Below, in pieces: positions 33,918 through 45,507 of a stretch of 64,000 bases of DNA. The position numbers were made by a program, and so were the translations under genes. Each line of letters opens with the position of its first letter. Position 1 is the stretch's first letter. The stretch comes from Sympetrum striolatum (lineage: Eukaryota > Arthropoda > Insecta > Odonata > Libellulidae). The notes below the pieces were generated by a model. The model did not search any database, was not told the origin of the DNA, and worked only from the letters and a program-made list of their open reading frames with translations. Location: contig OX388349.1 in assembly GCA_947579665.1 (NCBI GenBank), forward strand, positions 26,382,459-26,446,458. The letters are read 5' to 3'.

Positions 33918-35159
33918 GATCTGACGTGAAATTTTTTAATTGTGGTATTGTGGACACAAGGCATTAACATTACACAAATTTAATACATTTTACTAATCCG
34001 AAGAAATGAAGGTAAATTCTAGAAAGCAACGAGCTTCTATATGAATTATATGTTGCTCAAAGTTTAAATATTATGGAATTAGGCTCATGGTTGAAATATT
34101 TAAGACTATTAAAGATAATAAATTATTTAATATACAAGGCTCTTTACTAAGTGAGGTTAGACCAGAGTAGATTCCTATTTCCATTCTTCATCATTTTGTT
34201 ATTCCATTAAAATTAGTGTGCGCTTAATATTTACTTTTTTGGAAAATTTCAATAATGAATATAAAATATAAGTTTTATGTAAGAAGCGTGAAAGGAGTTT
34301 TAAAGAGAAAAACCAAACTATGTTGTATTCCACGAAATGGCAGAAAAATGAACCTTGTTGAACGTATCAGTCATGAATTAAATAGTGGCCGAAGTAATTA
34401 AAAATAAATCACCTTTATCCTGTAAAGACAGATAAATGAGGTGCATTCTATTTATTTGGAGGCAAAACTTAAACTGGGAGCTTGTTGTAGAAGTTAGTAA
34501 ACAAGTTATTTACTTAAAAGAGATTCAGATTGAGAAGTCTCATTTTCCTTGAGCCCCCTCGTCACTGTTAAAAAAACTATAAAAAAATTGAAACTCAATA
34601 GTATGCAGAGATTAGCTAGGAAAGAAAATAGAGGGTTTTATGAAAATATAGATAAAATCGATGTCCAGGAAGAAAGGTTTTCTACAGAAAAACCGCATAC
34701 GTAAGCCGCAAAATTTTGCATGAATTTTTTTCATTTTATTTTTGGGTGTTCAGACCTTGACTAAATTCTTCGTAACTTAATCAAGGAATAGAGTCCAAGC
34801 TTGATTAAGAGCGCAACCATGGCGCAATCTCTTGAGTTACCTTGATACGTAGGTGAAGATGGGTTGCTACGTCCCTTCGAAATGAATATGAGAAACGAAC
34901 AGAATCAGCAACGTAATATTTTCAAAATCCCTCTCAAACTAAGTTATCCTCCAGATTTTTTCCCAATTTTCTCTCCGCCGATTCCAAATTTCCATTCCGT
35001 TCTATCCTTTCTTTTTCTAAATCCCCTTCACAACGCCTTCTCTCGCTCTCCACTACTGCAAAACTGATAGCGTCTACGAGTGATTTTTCATTTTCGGCAG
35101 TAACTCCGGAGGAAAAACCGATGGTTCCAATTTCTTCCTCGTTATGCAAGCAATCTAGG
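33918..35159. other. AT-rich DNA, no gene recognised
   Basis: The 34700-35150 part is slightly GC-richer. It holds unremarkable frames on both strands (34864-35067 +, 34934-35149 -). Confidence 0.4.
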
Positions 35160-35291
35160 ATGGTTAATTTTTTTTCCTTATCCGCAGGCTACGGGGGGAT
35201 GACAACAGATGGCTCTGATACACTTGCCCACGGAAAATTACGGGAGGGTGTCGTGCTTGACGATGGAGTTTGCCTGCGTTCCCACAATTAG
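35160..35291 (+). CDS. candidate 43-codon small ORF or terminal exon
   Basis: An ATG at 35160 in a favourable context (A at -3, G at +4) opens a 43-residue frame ending at TAG 35289-35291. It begins MVNFFSLSAGYGG and ends LDDGVCLRSHN. The same stretch contains a strong splice-acceptor look-alike (T-rich tract then TCCGCAG at 35181-35187), after which the frame continues in the same phase. It could therefore also be a 3'-terminal exon starting at 35188. Base composition is more GC-rich than the flanks. I recognise no family. It may well be non-coding. Confidence 0.15.
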   Translation: MVNFFSLSAGYGGMTTDGSDTLAHGKLREGVVLDDGVCLRSHN

Positions 35292-37425
35292 CATTTTCAC
35301 TTAAAGTTCTTCAGACGATGAAAATGTTGGATTTTTGCATGCTGACGCTCAGAGGCTCAGAATAGAATCCACTGACCTCTTGCTTTATTGCAGTACAATG
35401 GATTTCAGCACTTTCTACGAACAGTTCTGTTGAAATTAATTTCAAAATCCTTCTGTGGATGAAGCATGGGTATAAATGTACCGTATATATATATATATAC
35501 GTTAGAATATATTTATTATCAAATTCAAGTTATTAATTAATAGCTGCTTCCAATTTTTTCGGTTAGTATTAAATTGAAGTAACAAAATCTAACTATATCA
35601 TGCAGCTTTTCCGAAGCTAATTTATGTTGACTTATGATTTTGAACGATCAGTAAAAGTAAATAAAAATAGCTTTGATGTAGGTATTCTTTGCACTGAAAA
35701 AAGCCACTCATGAAGTGACTCTTGTGAAGTACGTACATATCTTACTTCCCAACACGCTTTAACTCAAGATTCCACAAATCAGTGGTCACTTATGAGCACT
35801 TACAAGGACTTAGTGTAAATTTTACTTTTATAAGTAGGAAGATTGGAGGAACTATTTTTTTTAATTGGAACAATATTTTATATTGTAATAGTTCATATGT
35901 GGATAGAAAATGTGCATTCTTGTCCATAAGAATTAGTGTATTATATAGTTAGTATATAATGAGTAAGCAATAAATTGAAGTTGAAAGAGAGAAAAGCAAT
36001 AAATGTTAAAAAAGCCTATGAAAATATCTTCAGTACTTTTTCATAAAATATTATATCCATTGACGTCATCACCAGACATTGCATTCCAAAATTATCATAT
36101 GTTCGTTTTAGTTCTGCCTTTTATAATATCTCTCTCGATAAATTTATAATGACATCCATTTCAGTTGCAGCTAATTAAAATTTGATTAACATAATAGAGA
36201 AAGGGCCTATTTGGATCCGCTATTGTTGACGATATCCAAAACTCATCTAATTGAGGAATAACTTCGAAAAACAAGATTGAACTTATTTAACAAGGCTTGC
36301 AAACTTTACGTTTGAAGTTTTTCAGGTCTTGAAGTTCGTAGAAAAGGCATATTGTATTTCCATTGCTCCTTTGCCTTCTTTGGCAATCTTTGCTACTTCA
36401 CTGCCATTGCGTCACTTTCAAAGTTGAGCATTTCTGAACATGCTTATGAAAGGAGCAACGTTGAAATTTTGTAAAAACAAAATATACATAAAGTTGTAAT
36501 TAACTGGGAAACTTATGGAAAAACTAAAATTTAAGGGATACTTCTTATCTTCCCATTCTAGCCTGCTACTAAGACTAGAAGATACGGATTATGTAGTTAC
36601 TGCAATACTAAAAACTATATCTATTCCAAACTCTAAATATACGGGAGGCAAAGTATTTTGTTTCTGCGTTACATCGTAATATTCGTGTTATTTTTCTTAA
36701 CTCATTTTGCGAATATAATTCTTCGAATCATCACTTTCATAGAGCTATGATTGTTACTTTTCTACTGATGGTTTTCGTATTCAGGTGCCTTAATTAGTTA
36801 ACTCTTCTCACTTGAATTATTACTTGTTCTTTTACGGGCTTATCTCCCAAACCTTTCTGAAAATGCAATTACAGGTAATCAAGTATTGTAATTTCGTTAA
36901 AAAGTTCTCACAAATACTCTTAGAGCGGTTTTTAGGTAACCCTTTTGTTATACCTTACGTAAAGGTGAGACTGCTGCTATGAATAAGTGGTATTTTAAGG
37001 TAAACTCACTTATTTAGCAATGTGCAAAAGCTGTGATTTATCTGAAATAAGTCAATCAATCAAAAGGTAATATCAATAGGAATTCTGAGGAAATGAGAAG
37101 AGACTGTGTGTGAATGAGAAAGGGCCTTCACTGGATAAAAAGGAAATTCGAAGCTGTGCGTTTGTGGGAGGGACTTTAATAGAAGAACGAATGCGTCGGA
37201 AAGGCGCGAACCGATGTCAGACATTTTAATAATGGGCGGAAGATGAATTTGCGGACAGCAGAGGAATGCTTTCAGAAAAAAAAAGAAAAAGCAATGATGG
37301 GAAGAAGGAACATGTGGTGGAGATGAAATTAATGGAAAAGTGATTGAAAGGCGTCCAGGATGTAAATAAAAATCAGAAAGGAAAGGATCAAATATAGAAT
37401 AGAAGAGAAAGTTGTGTCTGAAATA
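35292..37425. other. AT-rich DNA, nothing recognised
   Basis: A short alternating TA run lies at about 35484-35499. 37090-37410 is purine-rich on the plus strand. No gene recognised. Confidence 0.5.
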
Positions 37426-38122
37426 TTAATTATTTATTTATTACAATTTTCGCCGCAGTTAGACAGCAGTCTGGTGGCAGCTAATCTCAATATATAAAAA
37501 TATACAATTAATAATTAATACACAATCCTTAAATAACACAATCAATTAATAATACCAAAAAAGAAAATAATCATACCAATACCTTATATTTTTTTAAATA
37601 TATATAAATATAAAAAACAATAAAACATATCGTTGCAGTTCATCCGAGATTTTTCAGGGTTCCTGGTAGGCCTTCACGGCTTCCGTGGCGGTCCTGGGGC
37701 ACACGAAGTCCCCGCCGTACATCACCCTACTAGGCAGCCCCCTACTCCTCCCACATTTCGTCTGCAAAGTTAAACACCCATTCCACAATTATTTGAGCAT
37801 ATATTAGTAAGTTCACACTACAACAATAAAGAACATCTCTTCTTAAATGATTTTAGATTTTTAGGAAGAGACACAAAGAGCCTCCCAGGTAACTTGTTCC
37901 ACTCTGCTATGCCTCTATTCAAGAAAGAGTATTTAGCTATATTGTTACCTTGCAGCCTAAGTTTTATTTTGTGATTATGACTTCTTCCTAAAAGGTTTTG
38001 TGTTTCTTATAACCATTTGAAACTTTCCCATCCCTCATTACCTGCAACTATCTAGTAAATACAGCCTAGCCTGTTTGTTTTCCTACTCTTCTCCAGTGAT
38101 TCCCATCCTAGAATCTTTAATA
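37426..38122 (-). mobile_element. 5'-truncated LINE: RT C-terminus, 3' UTR and tail
   Basis: Read on the minus strand, the piece starts with ILGWESLEKSRKTNRLG (about 38115-38060), a block shared with the LINE at 45508 (VGWESLKERRLEARLR). After a shift comes GRSHNHKIKLRLQGNNIAKY then SFLNRGIAEWNKLPGRLFVS then LPKNLKSFKKR, ending in a stop near 37833. SFxNRxxxEWNxLP...SFKxR is the standard C-terminus of CR1/L2/Jockey-type LINE proteins. A roughly 400-bp 3' UTR follows, with a GC-rich part (37654-37761) that looks like an exon but is not. It ends in CTGCTGTCTAACTGCGGCG and an AATAAATAAATAA tail at 37426-37445. Truncation at the 5' side is typical of LINE insertion. Confidence 0.85.
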
Positions 38123-38340
38123 TATGTTAGAAGCAGGCAGTAATTTGGTAAATTTTATTAGTTTGACCGCTGCTTGACAGAAATATTTCCACATCAATTT
38201 CCTTAATATTGAATGATATGGTAACTCCATCACGTTTGATAATAATTCTATATGAATTAATAGTATTATTTCCACCAACTCTCAAAATACATAATGGCCC
38301 TATTGGAATAATGACATATATATTTAAGAGGTAAGATTCT

Positions 38341-38452
38341 AAGGAAAAACGGACTTGAAAAAAGTCTGATTTTTTCAAGCCTGTTTTTCCTTGGTGTTTT
38401 CCCTGGGTGCACCCCCTTATTTGCAATTTACCCTTTGACCTTTCCTTTAGGT
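38341..38452 (-). repeat. unnamed dispersed repeat, copy 2, with foldback end
   Basis: Its minus strand matches 11893-11978 (AAAGGGTAAATTGCAAATAA, CACCCAGGG, CCAAGGAAAAAC, GGCTTGAAAAA). Unlike copy 1 it ends in a foldback: 38341-38363 and 38370-38392 are inverted repeats of 23 bp with two mismatches around GTCTGA. Confidence 0.65.
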
Positions 38453-40640
38453 AAGATTTTCTTTATTTATATTCAGACACGAAATTATCATTCTATTATT
38501 GTTAGATATACTTATAAAATAAGTATGAAAGATAATAAACATTCTCAAAGTAAGAGGAAAAAGTTCAGTTACCATCCCTTACTAATGGAATATCTCATAG
38601 AAAATTTCTATTAGTTTTTAACGTTTTGAATTTCGTGAGAAATCTTTTTTCTATTCAGCGGGGGATACCAAAGATGGTATATTACGCCTACGTTTCTTTC
38701 TATCTTTAACTCGTAAGAATTAAAATTGCCGTAAAGCATTCAATTTATTTACGTTTAGTAGAATTATTTGTGAAATATATCTATTGACAGAAACAATAGA
38801 ATTAATTAGAGAAAGGATTCGGAAGAGAACTTTATCGCTCTCCGAGAAGTATTTCAGCAGTTCTTTCAAAGAAATATAATGAATGTTAGCAGTATTTGCT
38901 AGAATGATATGGCACGTTAATGTTGATGAAAAGAATGACACTACACTACTAAATTGAAAACCGAACTGTAAGAAAAAGTCTGGTGAATTAGAGGATGGAA
39001 AGGAGAATTTTAGTGAGACAAAGGAATGCAATTGGCCTTCGAAACTGAGGGAAAGCGATTACAGGAAAATAGAATGAAGAAATGAGAATGAAAGATGGGA
39101 ATGAATGAGATGAAGAACGCATACGAGATGCGACTTTCATCACTAGATGGGGTTAATATCGGTTGGAATTCATGGATAGTGGAAGGGGAGGCGAGGGTAG
39201 TAGTAGGAGAGAGTAGGGGATTGGGATTTTGGAGAGGGGAAACGGAAGAAAAAGAGAAGTATGGATACAAAGAAGAGAGGCAATGGAGGAGGAGGCAAAG
39301 AGAATGAGGGGAGGAACGGAGGGCTAACGGTTTTGCAAGCTAACAGAATAAAATTCAAGTATCTATTGACTGCCAGATAATTGTATGGGGTATTACAAGC
39401 GGAAGAAAAACAGCCATGAAATGAATATACCACAATTTTTTAAATTTTATAAGATGAAAACATTTGAAAGTGATTTACAAGTAAAATAATTCATATGGCT
39501 TGAGTTTCAATTATAATACAGTGCTTTATGTGCAAGAATCCCCTCCCTCTACTCACAAATATTTTGGCTAACAAAAATTATTTATAATTTAAATTATTAT
39601 TGCATATTTGATTTGGATTGAGGTGTAATGTGTAGGATTGGCACGAAAATGAAATATAAGCTTTAGGAAAGGCGAAAAATTGTTCATTGTAGATTTCAGG
39701 TGTATGATAAGATTAGAAATCTACGCGTATAGTTTAGGATTTGACAAATTTCAGGAGTTGACAATTTGGCGAACGAATTGAACGAGGTAAAGAGGACATA
39801 AAGTTCGGAAAGGTAATCTGTTAAGAAGAAATTTCACTGTGTCTACTTCAAAGTTCATTATAAGGTAAGAGTTGTTTGATTTCTGTTAAAAAAATTGATT
39901 GAATCTATTGAAAATCAATAGATTAGAAATGGCAACCAATTATAGTTAAAGAAACGCTTATAAGAGTTATTCCTTCAAATTTAAGCAGCTAGTATCCCAT
40001 AAATTCGTAGAATATGTTCAACAATTCCCCTGTAAATATATCATATTTTTACATCCATGAAGAACTAAATTTGGCTCCCTACTCAGTAAAATTGCGAAGT
40101 AGGATCTTGGGACTGAAAAATAAAAACATTTAAAAACTTCGTAAAAACTAAATATATCTAATTATTTTATTCAGTATTCCCTTTTCACTCCTCGTAATTG
40201 CGAAAAACCTAAATACTTCTCAAACTTATAGAGGGTGAATCCATTTTAGGAACAATAGCATGAAAAACATCGTTCCCAGGATAGAGAAATGTAGGCAGAA
40301 AAACTGAGAATAAACAAGGCGAAAATGAAAAAGAATTATAGGCATGGATGCAAAACGGTGTTCGAAAGGAAGAGAGAAAATGTTAGGAAGAGAATTATTC
40401 AATGCAGAAAAAGAAATAGGGAATGCAGAAAGGCAATGAAGAGAGAATTGGATTGAGAAAGTGAGGATGAAGAGAATATTCTTGAAGGGGAATTCGGTTA
40501 GGATAGGAGAAAGAATATTGTGGTGTGGTACGAACAGGGAGGGAATCAATAAGTCTGGTTGATTAGGTTATGAAAGATGATGTAGGAAGAGATGAAGGTA
40601 AATCAGAGATGATGATGGATATCGTGGAGAAAAAGGAAGC
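38453..40640. other. AT-rich DNA with purine-rich tracts
   Basis: The plus strand is strongly purine-biased at about 39050-39330 (densest 39178-39325, with runs such as GGAGGAGGAGGC) and again at about 40310-40470. The long minus-strand frames here (39010-39433, 40226-40549) are Pro/Ser/Phe/Leu-rich artefacts of that bias. No gene recognised. Confidence 0.6.
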
Positions 40641-42100
40641 TATGAGAGATAATAAATGCCTCCATGGATTCGAGAGACGACTTTTTCCCTTCACTTTTAT
40701 ATTTTAGAGTTTCGCGGTGTTTCTTCCTGCCGCCATATCATGATGGATTGATTATTTTTAGTTTTTCATTGCACTAGAAAGAAGAAAATAAACACGTTTC
40801 ATTTTTTACTGTCTACTTCGAGGTCTTGATAACAACTGAGGTACGAGAGAGGTTGAACATTGGTTATCATTTTTCTCTTTTCGCACTTAATGTTATGAAA
40901 ATTGTTACCCATAGGGAAGTGGCGAGGCACTTCAGAGGGTTTTTATACTCTTTGTAATTTGATTAATTTATGGAAGCAAGTATAAGCTACTTTACACCTC
41001 CTCTTACTTAGTCACCTAATCCAAAGTCTTTTAAGAATAACGATATAGACTTTTACTATAAATGGAATGTGCATTTTTTTGCAATCAACGATTTTATTTT
41101 GATATTTTCATTGAAATTTTGCGGTATTATTCCAGTGTTTTTCCAAAAAATCTCCTATCTCCTTTTTTTCGTTAAATTTCTAAAAACATTAAATGGTTTG
41201 CTGGAAGAGAGACCCATGTGGGTGTAACCTCGCCTAAATAAAATTCCTGTAACATTTCAGCGGTATTTATTTAGGATTGCAGGTGCTATAAAAGTTAGAT
41301 ACTTAGAACCGTTATTCATTCTCAGGTAATTAATAATATTTAAAATGATTCACGGCTAGTATTATGATGGCAAAGATTACTGGATTTATATTCAAATCTT
41401 CTTATTTTTTACTTTGAGCTAGTTATGAAACTTTTTCAACACTGCTGTTCTTTGATTCTATTTTTTTGGTCTCGGCTGGTTGACGCCCTTTTGAAACTTT
41501 TTGGCACCGTCTTTTATTTATTCCACAAAATTCCTCTCTTTGGTTGTTCTGCTTAAGAGATTTTTTGGTTTGACATTTGTTTGTCTTTTCTGTGTTTTTT
41601 TCGTTCCTGCATTTCGACTCATAAACTAGGTTATACTTCCTGCATATTTTTCTTGCTTGATACTTACGTTGTTGACGTTTTAGTGCTCCAAATTTATGAC
41701 TCTTATCAAATATCATTATGTAATTATTGATCTGTTTTCTCACTGACTTTCTTCTCCAATTAATCCTTTGTGGAATTACAACTAGAAGCAAAAACGTTTT
41801 GTGACTAATCTTTAGAACAGCTGTGTTTCATTCTGTTCTGATTAAATAAAAGGTGTATGTAACTATTTACTCAAGTAAAATTGTAAATAGTATAAAGTAA
41901 TGCCAAGTAATTACAGAAAGGCAAATACTCCATTCACATCAGATTACGTTTTCAAAAATTGAATTAAAAAACGCAATGTATCAAGAATTCTTCATTTCCT
42001 GTGGTCCATCCATCTTCGTAATTTTTCAATTTTTTATTGCAACTACGTTTTTTGGACGATAATCGTAGATTAATAATGGCATTTTGAAATATTTTCTTTC
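40641..42100. other. AT-rich DNA, no gene recognised
   Basis: A 122-codon Lys/Asn/Gln-rich frame at 41423-41791 (-) looks like low-complexity translation of AT-rich DNA, with no domain. Confidence 0.45.
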
Positions 42101-42620
42101 TCCAGGCACTCGTCGGAATTGACTTTTCTTTTAATTCCCACTTCTTGGAAGAAGTGAACGGAAGATAAAAAATAAAGCAAGGGAGATATAAACAGAAATA
42201 CTCGTCAAAGCCTCCGAAATCATAAATAGTAGCAAAATCTCTTCTCATGCGGTTAGCCTCACGTCCGAGTCCACGGAAGTAATTAATATAAGAGGTCTCT
42301 GCAATGACATGTTCTGTGTCGACTTCTGGAGAGATTAAGAGAAAAGTGAGACAGCAAGATGGTGAAAAGGATTTTTCAGGAGATAAGATCGACGACGAAT
42401 TCGCCGAATTTAATGCGGAGACCAGGAAGTTGTGTTTGGGACTTCAAGAGTCATTGGGGAAAGTGGTAAACACAAATGGTGATGTCAATTTTTAATACAT
42501 GATTCCGCGGCTTCTCGTCATATCGATTCTATAGGGTTTTTCCGATCCACGGCCTGATTAATGAAAGTTCCCCATCGTATCTTCGCCTTTCAGGGATATT
42601 GAAATCGTAGTAAATAAAAT
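42101..42620. other. GC-elevated block, no gene recognised
   Basis: It contains a 63-codon frame (42304-42495, +) and the motif ATCGACGACGAATTCGCCGA (42388-42407), which nearly repeats 11489-11508. It is a candidate conserved non-coding block. Confidence 0.25.
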
Positions 42621-43863
42621 ACTCTTATGCTTCTTCTTCCTGATTTAAAAGTTGTATCTGAGGCTTCGTATCACGAATTTAACGGGTAAAGTTTGTTATA
42701 AGTTGTTCGTGTAATGAATAATTTGCTGTCTGAAATCAAAAACTTATGGAGGTTTCGATGCTGCAAACATTTATTTCGTATATTTCTCATGAGACGATAT
42801 AATAAATATTTATATATTTATTATTAATAAAAAGATTTAATTTATTAAATCTAAGTTTTCTTTTGATTTTAATTCTATTGTATTAAATTCTTTTATTAAT
42901 TAATTGAAAGTGATCATTTTCTTTCACTTATCTTTCTTACGTAAGTTTCATCTCTATTGCAGTCATAAAAAAATCAAGACTCTCGAAATTGTATCTGAAG
43001 TTATATTTTACAAAGTGAAATTAATATATGTTACAGAATTCGACAAAATAATACTTGTCCATGACTTTAAGTTAGAAACATAAAAACAGGAATGGTATCA
43101 CTTGTTTTTACGAAAAAATAGGGGTTTTCCATTCGGAATAATATATGTAGTATATTTTCATTCACTGTAAAGTTTGCGTTAGATTCTTCTAAATATTGGC
43201 AAATTCAAGGATTAGTATTTGTTTTTCTTTTTATTAATGTGAAATATCGTAGTTTTCAACATTTTTATCCATATAATTCCAAAGAATTCAAAGGAATTTT
43301 ACCACACGAATCACTTTCACGTTTCTATATTTATTTTACACAATTGTGATTATTGCAATAATGCTCCATAATAAGCGTTAACAGCCACGACTATCTTCGT
43401 TTGTAAATATATCATCAAAATAAAAATATAGAATTGTATTAGATTCATAGGGTGTAATAGGAATAATAAATTAAAGCTGCAGAAGTATGTTAACGCTAAG
43501 ATACAAAATTTGAGGAGACGACAATATATATAACTGTTTCGATTGGACATCAAGTGTAAAATCCACGTGGGTGGTATTCGTGATACCGATATAATAATTA
43601 AATCTTACAGACTACAAAAAATGAGTTGGTGAAGTGGAGTTCCAATTTTCTGCTGACTGATTATCAATAAAAGCAATTCCATTACCCAATTAATTAGCTT
43701 CCTCTAAGACTCCATCTCGTTTGGGAGTAACCCCAATAGACACACCAATTGATGAATCCGTTAGAGGGCCCTAATCGACGCTATCGTCTATCTATTCTCA
43801 TTATCTCTTCTTCGATTTAACTCCAGGATCTATAAATTATCCGGAGACGTGCATACGATGAAT
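42621..43863. other. AT-rich DNA, nothing recognised
   Basis: No sustained frame, repeat or RNA signal. Confidence 0.5.
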
Positions 43864-43899
43864 AAAGCCATATTTCACCACGTGGTGAGATATGGCTTT
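43864..43899. repeat. 36-bp near-perfect palindrome centred on CACGTG
   Basis: AAAGCCATATTTCACCAC and GTGGTGAGATATGGCTTT form an 18-bp inverted repeat with no spacer and one mismatch. The centre is CCACGTGG, an E-box. It could be a dyad binding site or a foldback remnant. Confidence 0.8.
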
Positions 43900-44404
43900 C
43901 CCACGAGCTCGTTCCACCTTGAAAGAAATAGGGTTAACAAGATTAAAATAGAGAGAAATAAATAGCAAACGAGAAGATGCTCATTGTATTGCTTACAGCG
44001 TTTAAAAGTATACATATGACTGAACTTCTTAGAATGTCCGACGAAAAGTCAATGCTGTTATGTTTGGGGTTAAATGAAAAAAAAATATTTGTAGCAATTA
44101 TTGCAACGTGGGCACAGAACTCTGATAAAGACATATTTTATATAGTTTTATAGAGTTTTTAATCTCTCAATAATGTGACTTTATAAATTATACAAAAATG
44201 AAATAAATATAAAATAAAGTAAAACGACGCTTTTATGATCGTGAATACAAAATATTTAGAAACTTAAACAAATAGATTCACAATTTTGCAAGATATAGCT
44301 TCTAAGGATCAATTTCTTCATAATCTGCTTTGCGATAAGATACCATAAAGTAAAGATCGAGATTAAAAAATTGTTATTACCAATATATATTTTTATTCAG
44401 TTAC
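43900..44404. other. AT-rich DNA, nothing recognised
   Basis: No feature seen; a 63-codon frame (43943-44134, -) is unremarkable. Confidence 0.5.
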
Positions 44405-44505
44405 CATGGTTTTGACTCTTTACAGATAGGCGCAAGTGTCAAAATCAGTCCTGATGATGACGTGAGGCGTCGAAACCACGGCTAGAGAATAAGATGTATC
44501 GAGTA
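44405..44505 (+). other. PLE-like terminal motif with hammerhead-ribozyme-like core
   Basis: CTGATGA (44451-44457) and GAAAC (44472-44476) are separated by a hairpin GACG...CGTC (44459-44462 and 44468-44471). CUGANGA-stem II-GAAA is the conserved hammerhead core, and such motifs occur in Penelope-like elements and related retroelements. One extra U precedes the stem, and I cannot identify stems I and III or the cleavage site. Activity is doubtful. Confidence 0.35.
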
Positions 44506-45507
44506 GCAGGTTAATGTTTTTTCCATCTAATTCTTAGCATTATGTATGATTTAAAAATGTAAAATAGAATGTAGCGAATCAAAACATTACTAGGAAAGTT
44601 ATCCATGGTTAAGTTAAGGAATTTAAGGTAAATGATTTGAAACATTAACTATGAAGACATTTTAGATCGAAATCATAGAAATAAACATTGTTTAACACAG
44701 CACATTAATTACCATTTTTAGTGGTAGGTCATGTAGACTTTCACAGATATACGATAGATGTTTTGCAACTTTTACAGATCACAAACAGGTAAAATTATTA
44801 AGTCTAACTTGGTATTCGGCTATCGATAAATTTAAATTTTATGGAACACATTTTCCTCGTGATAAGGGAAAGGAATGTGGTGTGAAGAGTTATTATATGG
44901 AGTAAATATTTATGGATTTATCTTTTACACAGCAAGGTTCTGCAGTGTACTTTATACGTGAACTTCGAATAAATGTATTGATGCTTTGGGTAGAGCAGAG
45001 ATTAAAATGAAATATTTAGAATGCCATAGAATTACATTTTGTCGATACAGATAGTTTTAAAGGTAGCCTGCACGCGTTATGAGGATGTGAAATTAAAATG
45101 CACTGAGTAACTGTCCATATATTTTAAGGATATCAGCTAATATAAATTTATATTCTATTTTAGTTTTAATATGTTTAATAAAATGTCCCGAGAGCTAATT
45201 GTATTTTCATTTCGCTCAGAGAATTAGCACACTATGAAACATTTTCGCGAATCCTTTTATGAATACAGTTAATTGAATCTCTGTGATTGAGGTCGCTTCG
45301 AAACCATTTGACAGCTTTAGTTTGTCTCCTCTAACGTACAAGAGAAAGCTCTCATATGGATATTTTTATAATTTAACACCGCATAACTCTCTGTTTAGAT
45401 ATCCGGTTTGACTGCTGGCACCCCTGCTTCTCAAAGTGCTCCCTGAAATGAATTCTAATTGTTCAAGAAAGGTAACTGAATGTAAATTTGAGATATAAGT
45501 TTGATAT
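44506..45507. other. AT-rich DNA, nothing recognised
   Basis: No gene or repeat recognised. CACCCCTGC at about 45419 resembles a hAT end but has no support. Confidence 0.45.

Noticed and set aside
37654..37761. GC-rich 36-codon frame (-) after a TTTGCAG acceptor-like site, resembling a terminal exon
   Set aside because: It lies between the stop of a LINE RT C-terminus and that LINE's tail on the same strand, so it is 3' UTR sequence.
39010..39433. Overlapping 70-87-codon frames on both strands
   Set aside because: Artefacts of the purine-rich tract, which removes stops on one strand.
41423..41791. 122-codon Lys/Asn/Gln-rich frame (-)
   Set aside because: Low-complexity translation of AT-rich DNA without a domain.
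45410..45440. CACCCCTGC resembling a reversed hAT end
   Set aside because: No extended terminus, target-site duplication or partner end.
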